From contig CAYMRB010000361.1 of assembly GCA_964392615.1 (NCBI GenBank), forward strand, positions 1-10,419: DNA of 10,419 nucleotides, read 5' to 3'. Made by a program: the position numbers and the translations under genes. The DNA comes from CAYMRB01 sp964392615 (GTDB lineage Bacteria; Planctomycetota; UBA8108). Shown here piece by piece: positions 1 to 6,903 of this stretch. The stretch's first letter is position 1. The number at the start of each line of letters is the position of its first letter. Under the pieces are notes generated by a model. The model did not search any database. It was not told the DNA's origin and saw only the letters and a program-made list of their open reading frames with translations.

Positions 1-60
1 GACTCCGACCCCGACTCCGACTCCGACTCCGACTCCGACCCCGACTCCGACTCCGACTCC
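1..60. repeat. Perfect hexanucleotide tandem repeat, (GACTCC/GACCCC) x10, with 30-bp higher-order period
   Basis: Ten consecutive 6-base units fill the left edge. Units 2 and 7 are GACCCC and the other eight are GACTCC, so bases 1-30 and 31-60 are identical 30-base copies: a duplication on top of the hexamer array. The array may extend left of the window. It runs to base 60, directly next to the ATG at 62. Read on the plus strand it gives Asp-Ser/Pro (frame 1), Thr-Pro (frame 2, in frame with the downstream gene) or Leu/Pro-Arg ending in a TGA at 63-65 (frame 3). It could therefore be the tail of an upstream gene or a non-coding leader. Because the unit is 6 bp, copy-number changes would not shift a reading frame but would change spacing to any upstream element. 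Confidence 0.95.
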
Positions 61-61
61 G

Positions 62-2362
62 ATGACTCGACGCAGTACCATCGCCCTTCTGACCTCGCTC
101 GTCGCCGTTCTCGGCGCTGCGAATCCCGCCGCCGAGGAGCTTCCCGTCGGCTCGGCGCCGGAGCCGGTTCCCGTGCCGCATTTCCCGGACCGTGTGCACG
201 CCGTCGTGTGGCGGAACTGGGACGTCGTCGCGACCGATCGCATCGCCGCGGTGCTCGGCACTTCCGTAGCGAACGTCCGGGCGATCGCGACGTCGATGGG
301 ATTGCCGGCCGCCGATCCGTTTCCCGAGGCCTATCGCAGCCGCGGCTACATCACCGCGCTGCGTCGCAACTGGCATCTGCTGCCGTACGATCAGTTGCTC
401 GTACTGCTCGACATGAGCCAGGAGGAGCTCGCGTACAACCTGCGCGAGGATGACTTCCTGTTCGTCAAGCTCGGTCGCTTGAAGCCTCAGTGCAAGGCGT
501 TGCGGTACTCGCCGCCGGGCGCCGCGGCGAAGCGACGAGCGGCGGAGATACGGCGTGTGGTCGAACGACACTTCGGTGCCGCGATTCGCGACAAGGCGCA
601 GCCGCGCTTCGGCTTCGTCGCCGAGTTGTCGCGGCCGACCAAGCGCATCGCGCGGGAGCGCGTCGCCGGCGAACGGATCTTCGCATTGCGATTCATCTAC
701 AGCTACTTCGCGTCCTACGGCGACCCTCTGGCCGACGCGCGGCTCGATCCCTATCCTCCGGGCCTGCTCGACCGGCTCGCGAACGTCGGAGTGGACGGAG
801 TCTGGCTGCACGTTGTCCTGCGGCGGCTCGCGCCGGGTGGCGACGGCTTTCCGGAATTCGGCGACGGTTGGGAGGCGCGACTCGAGAACCTGCGGCGTCT
901 CGTCGATCGAGCGAAGCAACGAGGGATCGGCATCTACCTGTACCTCAACGAGCCGCGGGCGATGCCGCCGTCCTTTTTCGCGGCGCGTCCGGACATGGCC
1001 GGCGTGAGGGAAGGCGAGAGCATCGCGATGTGCACGTCTCATCCCGCGGTGCGACGCTGGCTGACCAGCGCGACGGCGCACGTCTTTCGCGAGGTTCCCG
1101 GCCTGGCCGGCGCGTTCACGATCACGGCTTCGGAGAACCTGACGAACTGCGCGTCGCACGGGCGGTGGAAGCAGTGCCCGCGATGCCGGCAGCGTAGCGA
1201 TGCGGACATCATCGCGGAGGTCAACGCGGCGATCGAGGCCGGCGTGCACGCGGGGAATGCAGACGCCAAGATGATCGCCTGGGATTGGGGTTGGCGCGGA
1301 CACGGGGACGCGCCGGAGACCATCGCCAAGCTACCGGCGCGGACGTGGCTGATGTCGGTGAGCGAGTGGGGGCTGCCGATCGCGCGCGGTGGAGTGCGGG
1401 CCGTCGTCGACGAGTACTCGATCTCCGCGGTCGGCCCCGGCCCACGAGCGCAGCGACACTGGAAGCTCGCCAAGGAGCGCGGGCTGCGCACGGTCGCGAA
1501 GGTGCAGCTGAACAGCACGTGGGAGATGTCGGCCGTGCCGTACCTCCCGGTCATGAACCTGGTCGCCCAGCACTGTCGCAATCTGGCCGTGGCCGGAGTC
1601 GACGGCATGATGCTCACCTGGACGCTCGGCGGCTATCCATCGCCGAACCTGCAGATCGCCGAGCGCTTCAGCCGGCGGCCGACGCCGACCGTCGACGAGG
1701 CTCTGGACGAGGTCGCGCGAGCTCGATTCGGAGTCGAGGGCGCGCCTCACGCGCGTCGTGCGTGGCGCGCGTTCAGCGATGCGTTTCGCGAGTTTCCCAT
1801 GGGAGGCAGCGGTCTCTACACGTGCCCGACGCAGTACGGTCCGGCGAACCCGCTCTACGCCGAGAAGACCGGCTACCGGGCCTCGATGATCGGGTTCCCG
1901 TATGACGACGTCAGGAGGTGGCGGGGGCCGTATCCCGCCGACGTCTACGTGCGTCAGTTCGAGAAGATCGCGACGGGATGGCGAGGCGGCCTCGGAGAGC
2001 TCGAGGCTGCTGTCCAGGCGGCCCCGAAGCTGCGGCGCGCGGACGCTCTCGCCGAGCTGCGCTATGCTCGGACAGCGTGGCTCCACTTCCGTACGGTCGC
2101 GAACCAGACGCGGTTCGTTCTCGCGCGAGATGCCCTTCGGGCCGGTGCGGCCGACAAGAAGGACGAGATCCGGCGACTCGTCGCGGAGGAGATCGCCACG
2201 GCCCGCGAGCTCTACCGGCTGGCGAAGGAGGACTCGCGCATCGGCTTCGAGGCGACGAACCGCTACTACTACGTGCCGCTCGATCTCGTCGAGAAGGTAG
2301 TGAACTGCGAGTGGGTGGTCGAACGGCTCGTCGGGGAGCGTGGGGGAGAGTCGCCCCGGTAG
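62..2362 (+). CDS. Secreted glycoside-hydrolase-like TIM-barrel protein (GH20/DUF4838-like), with two N-terminal helical repeats
   Basis: This 766-residue protein begins with a signal peptide (about 1-24: basic MTRR, a hydrophobic core, then AANPAAEE), so it probably acts outside the cytoplasm. Residues 45-82 and 98-140 look like two copies of a small helical module, each starting with RNW. Residues 205-545 resemble a (beta/alpha)8 glycosidase barrel: GVDGVWLH (243-250), RGIGIYLYLNEPRAMP (288-302), TITASE (353-358), WDWGW (407-411) and GVDGMMLTWTLGGYP (512-526). E358 is the best acid candidate by position, followed by C363 and a C372-P-R-C375 pair. The remainder (545-760) is helical and ends in conserved-looking IGFEATNRYYYVPLDLVEK. 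The substrate is not evident; hexosaminidase-like or polysaccharide-degrading activity is only inferred from fold. The ATG is chosen because the signal peptide begins there. It has no Shine-Dalgarno, since the hexamer repeat occupies that place. It converges with the operon on the other strand. Confidence 0.8.
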   Translation: MTRRSTIALLTSLVAVLGAANPAAEELPVGSAPEPVPVPHFPDRVHAVVWRNWDVVATDRIAAVLGTSVANVRAIATSMGLPAADPFPEAYRSRGYITALRRNWHLLPYDQLLVLLDMSQEELAYNLREDDFLFVKLGRLKPQCKALRYSPPGAAAKRRAAEIRRVVERHFGAAIRDKAQPRFGFVAELSRPTKRIARERVAGERIFALRFIYSYFASYGDPLADARLDPYPPGLLDRLANVGVDGVWLHVVLRRLAPGGDGFPEFGDGWEARLENLRRLVDRAKQRGIGIYLYLNEPRAMPPSFFAARPDMAGVREGESIAMCTSHPAVRRWLTSATAHVFREVPGLAGAFTITASENLTNCASHGRWKQCPRCRQRSDADIIAEVNAAIEAGVHAGNADAKMIAWDWGWRGHGDAPETIAKLPARTWLMSVSEWGLPIARGGVRAVVDEYSISAVGPGPRAQRHWKLAKERGLRTVAKVQLNSTWEMSAVPYLPVMNLVAQHCRNLAVAGVDGMMLTWTLGGYPSPNLQIAERFSRRPTPTVDEALDEVARARFGVEGAPHARRAWRAFSDAFREFPMGGSGLYTCPTQYGPANPLYAEKTGYRASMIGFPYDDVRRWRGPYPADVYVRQFEKIATGWRGGLGELEAAVQAAPKLRRADALAELRYARTAWLHFRTVANQTRFVLARDALRAGAADKKDEIRRLVAEEIATARELYRLAKEDSRIGFEATNRYYYVPLDLVEKVVNCEWVVERLVGERGGESPR

Positions 2363-2402
2363 CTCGATCAGCGCATCAGCGGAAGAGGGAAGCAGCGCCA
2401 GC

Positions 2403-2433
2403 GGCGACCGCGATCGCGCCGGATCGCCTTTCT
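2403..2433 (+). terminator. Probable short intrinsic terminator after the glycosidase-like gene
   Basis: Forty bases after the stop of the plus-strand gene, GGCGACCG (2403-2410) can pair with CGG-A-TCGCC (2420-2428, one bulged A) around a 9-base loop, followed by TTTCT. The stem is 8 bp and G+C rich but the T run is short. On the minus strand the same hairpin is not followed by a T run, so it would serve only the plus-strand gene. Judged by eye, without folding energy. Confidence 0.35.
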
Positions 2434-2455
2434 CGACGGCCTGACAGGATGGACC

Positions 2456-5400
2456 TCAGCGCGCGTCGTCCGCCGCCGGCGTCCAGTAGAGCGGCAGATA
2501 GCGGTAGTACACCTCGAGCGACAGCGCTGCGAACGCCGTCGCGAGGAAGCGCCCGCCCACCTCCGACCACGGGCCGGTCGGATCCCAGCTGCCGGCGAGG
2601 CTGCCGTCGCGGCGCTGACTGCGAACCAGGTAGTCGCGCACCTGGCCGTTCCAGTCCTCCCAGATCCAGCCCTGGTACTGGTACAGCGCCATCGTGCCGT
2701 AGTAGACGAGGTAGAGGTTCTGCAGGTTCTTGCCGCCGCGCGTCTCGGTGTTCAGGTAGCGCGCGGCCTGCTCGATCGCCACGTGGCCGCGGCCGGCTCC
2801 GAGCACCTGGCGCGCGAAGAGGCCCTCGGCGACCATCGCGACGCGCGGCTCGGTCTTCGAGCTGTAGCCGTAGATTCCGCCGGTTCCCTGGCTTCCTTGG
2901 CCGGTGCCGCCAACCTCTTCGTCGAACCAATGACGAGCGAGATCGAACACGCGCTCGGGCACCTCGATGCCGCCGGCCGCCGCGCTCTTCAGCGCCATCA
3001 CCTGCCAGCCGGTGATCGATGTGTCGCCGCGGATCGGCGGGGTCGGCAGGTAGCGCCAGCCTCCGGTCTCCGGATGCTGCGCGCGAAGGATCACGTCGAC
3101 CGCGCGGCGCAGCGGTGCGATGTACCGCGAGTTTCGCGTCATCAGATACGCCTCGCTCAGCGCGAGCGTCGCGATGCCGTGTGTGTACATCGTGTAGCGG
3201 CCGTCCTGTCCGGACAGCAATCCGTTCGACGCCTGGTGGCGCACGAGCCACGTGATGGCGCGCTCCACCGTCAGCGCGAACTCGGTGTCGCCTCCCGGCA
3301 CGTGGTTCTGACCGAGGAACGCCAGGACCACCAGGCCGGTGATCGCCGGATCGCAACGCACATGGGAGCCGGGGCTGCGACAGCCGTCGACGTCCCAGCG
3401 ACCGTCCGGTGATTGATTGGCCGCGAGCCACTCGAGCGCGAGACGCACGGCGTCTTCCGACTCCTTCGTGCCACCACCCTGGCGGACGAGGCCCTCGCGG
3501 CTCGGCTTCGAGCGCACGTTGCGCAAGTCCTTCTTCGCCTTCTCGGCGTTCGGGTCGGTCTCCGGCAGCTCGAGGCGTCGTGCCATCGCACGCGCCGTCG
3601 TCTTCGTTCGCGCTCCGGCCAGCGCGAGCTCGGCGTCAGCCGAATCGAGAGGCTTGGCGCTCGGCGCGGCGGGGGCGCGGGGCCGGCGCGCGGAGCGGCG
3701 CGCCGCGGCGGCGACGGCCGGCGGGGCGGCGGCGGCGCCCGCCGCCGGTCGCGGCGCGTCGCGACGCTCGATCGGACGCAGCGACTGGAGCTCCGGCAGA
3801 TCGCCGGCCGCGCGCGGCGTCGGGTCGGGCCGCTCGTGGCGCGCGAGCAAGCGCTCCTCGGCATCGCCCTCCTCAGGCGGCGTCAGCACGTCGCCCGTAT
3901 CCTGCGCCGAGCCCTCCGGCAGTCGTGGCCGCGACGTCGATGCGCGCGCGATCGGCGTCGGCGGCAGCTCGTGCACGCCCGGGCTCGGGAGGCGATCGAG
4001 GCGCGCGATCGCCGCCTGCGTCACCGCCGGCGCGTTGTCGTCGGCCGCGGTCAACGGACGCGTCTCGGCGGCCGCGACGGGCGAGCGCAAGGTCGCCGGA
4101 CGCGTCGTCGCTGTCGAATGCTGCGCTACGTTGCGTACGGGGCCCGTCGTCGGATCCGCGTCGCCATCGACCTCGGCGCTGCGTTCGGCGAGCGCCCTGC
4201 GCTCGGGAAGTGACGGCCGCGCAGTCGCCACCTGAACGGGCTGGCTCTCCGGAAGAAGCGGCGTCTCCGGCAGGAGCTCCTCGGCCGACAGCTCTGCCGG
4301 CGTCGGCTGCATGCCGACCGGCAGCGACTCCCAACGCGCTTGCGGCAGCACGAGCTCCGTCGGCTGCGTCGCCGGACGCGCCGGTTGACTGTGCTGCGTC
4401 GGCGCAGTCGGCCCCGGTGCGTCGAGCGTGACCTTCGCCGGATCCTGCGCGGCGACGTCCGTTTCCTTCGGGCTCTGCGCCGGCACCGGAAGCCGCTCGA
4501 CGCGCTCCGGACGCCGCTGTGCCGCTCGCGCGACCGCCGGCAGCAGATCGCTCGGATCCGGCGCCTGCACGGGCGTCGTGGCGAGTCGCGCCGCGCTCGA
4601 GCTGCCGGGGTCGACCGGGCTGTCGGCCGACAGCTCGACCGTGCGAGACGCGAAGGCTTGGCTCGCCTCGGTGTCGACCGCGACCGCCGGGGCGCGGCTG
4701 TCGACCGGAGTCAGGTCGGGTGTCGCCTCCGCCGGCGCCGCGTCCGGCTGCGGCAGCGATCGCGTGTCGTGCGGCCGCTCGACCGGCGTCGGCGCGAGGG
4801 CCGTCAGCTCGCGTACGGTCGAGTCGGGCAGCTTCTCGCGCGGTGCCTCGCGCATCGCGACCTCGACGAGATCGGCGACGTCCTCGGCGCGCGCGTCCGG
4901 AACCTCCATCGGCTTCGGAGGCGTCGGCGCGAGGTCAGGCGTGTGATCGGCGATCGACTGAGGCGTCATCTGCTCGTCGCTCGGTGCCGGCGTGTCCGGC
5001 TCGGCGACCGCGACGTCCACACGGCGAATCTCCGCGGCGATCGACGCGGCGAGCGACGTCTCGAGCGTCACCGGCTCGGGCTCCTCTTCGTGCGCGAGCG
5101 CGACGATCTCGACGCCGAGATGCCAGAAGCCGAAACCCCACAGAGCCAGCACGTGGATCGCCAGGGCCGCCGCCCCGGCGCGGGCGCGCAGATCACCGCT
5201 CCAACGCGCACGGGTGCGCCACGCGATGATCAGCAGAATGCAGAGCGCGATGCCTCCGGCGGCGACGAGAGTGAGCTGACGGAAGTTCGCGAAGAACGCC
5301 GAGAGTGGCAGCGAGCCGACCTCGATCTCACGCTCCACCTCGCGCGACAAGCTCGTGATCAACAGAGGATCGCCGCCGGTCGCCGGGAGGTGCGTGTAGA

Positions 5401-6478
5401 TCAGGCGGAAGCCGCCGGCGCGCAGGATCGCGCTGGACTCGGAGCCGGGCGAGTTGACCGGCTCGCCGAGATTGACGGGGGCGTCGAGCTCGATCGTCAG
5501 GCTCGGTCCGCCATCGGCACCGACGAGATGCCGGCGACGACCGCGCCATAGGTCGAGCCCGCCGTGACCGCCTTCGCGGTCCGATGCGAACCACAGGAAG
5601 CGCCCGTCCGCCGAAAAGGTCGGGCTGCGCTCGTTGGCGCTCGTGGTGACCTCGATGAGCGGTCGCACGGTCGCCCAGCGCGTGCCCCCGCTGCGCGTTG
5701 TCTCGCGAAACGTCCACGCGAGGTTCTCGTCGCTCGCCGGCCAGCGATCGAGCGCGATGTCCTCCCACGCTTCCGGCGGCGAGAACAGGAAGCCGGAAGG
5801 GCGATTGGTCGAGAAGACCAGGACGCCGCCGCCGCCGGGCAGAGTCGTGGGACCACCCGTGAGCGCGGGGCCGGGGGCGTCGTACGGACTGTTGATGCGG
5901 ACGCCGAGGTTGCGCGGTGCGCTCCAGCCGTCGCCGTCGCGGCGCGTGAACCAGAGGTCGTAACCGCCGAGGCCGCCGTCGCGATTGCTCGCGAAGTACA
6001 GCACGCGGCCGGAGCGATCGAGCCACGGCGTGACCTCTTCGAACTCCGTGTTGATCGCCGCGCCATAGTCCTCGTCGCCGTCACCGTTCGCCACGCGCGG
6101 CGCGATGAGGCGGGGCTCGGTCCAGCCGTCCGGCGTCGGCTCGCGGATGAAGATGTCGTGATCGCCGATCGGCGACAGGAGCGACAGCACGATCGGCTCG
6201 CCGAGAATCGGCGCGTCGCCATCCACCGCGTCGTTGCCGTCGTCGGCGTTCTTCTTCGGCGGCGCATCGCGCAGGATGCGCGGGGGCTCCCACAGGACCG
6301 TTCGTACGTGGAGGGTGTCGCCCGCCACGCGCAGCGAGCCGCCGTCGCGGTACACGGTCTGAATCCAACCGCTGCGCCACGCGTACCACAACCCGATGCC
6401 GGCGCATACCAGCACCATGGCGACGATGGCGCGTCGCCACAGGGATCGGATCTGGTTCGCGTCAAACCGCCGGGGCAT
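2456..6478 (-). CDS. Giant TonB/TolA-like membrane fusion: PD40 propeller, three TM helices, Pro-rich linker, squalene-cyclase-type toroid
   Basis: This 1340-residue protein contains, in order: TM1 (about 17-34); a PD40/WD40-like beta-propeller (about 105-385) with blade motifs SNRDGGLGGYDLW (164-176), STNRPSGF and SDREGGHGGLDLW; TM2 (402-420); a short basic loop RTRARWSGDLRARA (421-434); TM3 (436-458) containing ALAIHVLALWGFG; a Pro/Ala-rich, presumably disordered linker (about 460-1000); and an alpha/alpha toroid (about 1005-1330) with QW-like repeats (NQSPDGRWDVDG, HPETGGWRY, RRDGSLAGSWD). By positive-inside reasoning the propeller, linker and toroid are periplasmic. The toroid has no DxDD cyclase motif, so cyclase activity is unlikely. 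The gene starts 6 bp after exbD, with GGAG at 6488-6491 nine bases before the ATG. That is the place of tonB or tolA, and TM3 resembles the TonB anchor (H442 aligns with TonB H20). A role as ExbBD-driven effector is inferred. Alternatively it is a scaffold or sensor that does not couple to the motor. Confidence 0.85.
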   Translation of the reverse strand: MPRRFDANQIRSLWRRAIVAMVLVCAGIGLWYAWRSGWIQTVYRDGGSLRVAGDTLHVRTVLWEPPRILRDAPPKKNADDGNDAVDGDAPILGEPIVLSLLSPIGDHDIFIREPTPDGWTEPRLIAPRVANGDGDEDYGAAINTEFEEVTPWLDRSGRVLYFASNRDGGLGGYDLWFTRRDGDGWSAPRNLGVRINSPYDAPGPALTGGPTTLPGGGGVLVFSTNRPSGFLFSPPEAWEDIALDRWPASDENLAWTFRETTRSGGTRWATVRPLIEVTTSANERSPTFSADGRFLWFASDREGGHGGLDLWRGRRRHLVGADGGPSLTIELDAPVNLGEPVNSPGSESSAILRAGGFRLIYTHLPATGGDPLLITSLSREVEREIEVGSLPLSAFFANFRQLTLVAAGGIALCILLIIAWRTRARWSGDLRARAGAAALAIHVLALWGFGFWHLGVEIVALAHEEEPEPVTLETSLAASIAAEIRRVDVAVAEPDTPAPSDEQMTPQSIADHTPDLAPTPPKPMEVPDARAEDVADLVEVAMREAPREKLPDSTVRELTALAPTPVERPHDTRSLPQPDAAPAEATPDLTPVDSRAPAVAVDTEASQAFASRTVELSADSPVDPGSSSAARLATTPVQAPDPSDLLPAVARAAQRRPERVERLPVPAQSPKETDVAAQDPAKVTLDAPGPTAPTQHSQPARPATQPTELVLPQARWESLPVGMQPTPAELSAEELLPETPLLPESQPVQVATARPSLPERRALAERSAEVDGDADPTTGPVRNVAQHSTATTRPATLRSPVAAAETRPLTAADDNAPAVTQAAIARLDRLPSPGVHELPPTPIARASTSRPRLPEGSAQDTGDVLTPPEEGDAEERLLARHERPDPTPRAAGDLPELQSLRPIERRDAPRPAAGAAAAPPAVAAAARRSARRPRAPAAPSAKPLDSADAELALAGARTKTTARAMARRLELPETDPNAEKAKKDLRNVRSKPSREGLVRQGGGTKESEDAVRLALEWLAANQSPDGRWDVDGCRSPGSHVRCDPAITGLVVLAFLGQNHVPGGDTEFALTVERAITWLVRHQASNGLLSGQDGRYTMYTHGIATLALSEAYLMTRNSRYIAPLRRAVDVILRAQHPETGGWRYLPTPPIRGDTSITGWQVMALKSAAAGGIEVPERVFDLARHWFDEEVGGTGQGSQGTGGIYGYSSKTEPRVAMVAEGLFARQVLGAGRGHVAIEQAARYLNTETRGGKNLQNLYLVYYGTMALYQYQGWIWEDWNGQVRDYLVRSQRRDGSLAGSWDPTGPWSEVGGRFLATAFAALSLEVYYRYLPLYWTPAADDAR

Positions 6479-6484
6479 CGACCG

Positions 6485-6901
6485 TCACTCCGCGCTGCCG
6501 AAGTAGCTCATGTTCGGCGTCTTGATGCCGATGCGATGACAGATTTCCAACGTGTCGGAGGTGTGGACGTTCAAGCTGCGCTTGTCGCTGCGCACGACGA
6601 CCTCGGCGTCCGGGTGGTCTTGGCGCCATCCGCGCAGGAACTCCTCGAGCTCCTCGAGCTCCAGCTTGCGTCCGTCGACCTTCTTCGTGCCGTCGGCGTG
6701 CACGTTGATCACGAGACTGTCCGTGACGGTCGCCAGCGGCGTCGCGGACCTCGACTTGACGAGCTTGACCTCCGCGTCGCGTTCCTCGAGCTGGAAGCGG
6801 CTCGTCGCGAGGAAGAAGATGATCAGGATGAACATCATGTCCAGGAGCGGCGTCATGTTCGGGCTCCCGTCACCGCCCTCGTCGTCGCGTCGGATTCGCA
6901 C
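6485..6901 (-). CDS. exbD: ExbD/TolR-family biopolymer transport protein
   Basis: This 138-residue protein has the typical ExbD/TolR size and layout: a short charged cytoplasmic N-terminus, one TM helix, and a periplasmic domain. The family signature NMTPLLDMMFILIIFF matches E. coli ExbD NVTPFIDVMLVLLIIF, and D21 corresponds to the essential proton-carrying Asp25. The periplasmic part has the expected pattern (SLVINVHADGT, EVVVRSDKRSLNVHTSD). In complex with ExbB it forms the proton-driven inner-membrane motor that moves a TonB- or TolA-type partner. The start is GTG, chosen because an excellent GGAGGG lies 6 bases upstream and because the signature then begins at residue 15. The open frame extends further right but there overlaps exbB with arginine-rich non-protein-like sequence. 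It lies 2 bp after exbB and 6 bp before the fusion gene. Confidence 0.93.
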   Translation of the reverse strand: MRIRRDDEGGDGSPNMTPLLDMMFILIIFFLATSRFQLEERDAEVKLVKSRSATPLATVTDSLVINVHADGTKKVDGRKLELEELEEFLRGWRQDHPDAEVVVRSDKRSLNVHTSDTLEICHRIGIKTPNMSYFGSAE

Positions 6902-6903
6902 CG

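Noticed and set aside
1..60. CRISPR array
   Set aside because: Units are 6 bp with no spacers; this is a simple tandem repeat.
2376..3431. 351-residue minus-strand frame overlapping the toroid-coding region
   Set aside because: It is Arg-rich and shadows the toroid, whose own frame shows clear QW-like repeats and a proper stop at 2456.
3409..4431. 340-residue plus-strand Arg/Ser/Pro-rich open frame
   Set aside because: It lies opposite the Pro/Ala-rich linker; low-complexity composition explains the open frame and no domain is recognisable.
6638..6672. GAGCTCCTC repeats in exbD as a regulatory repeat
   Set aside because: They simply encode the LELEELEEF helix of ExbD.
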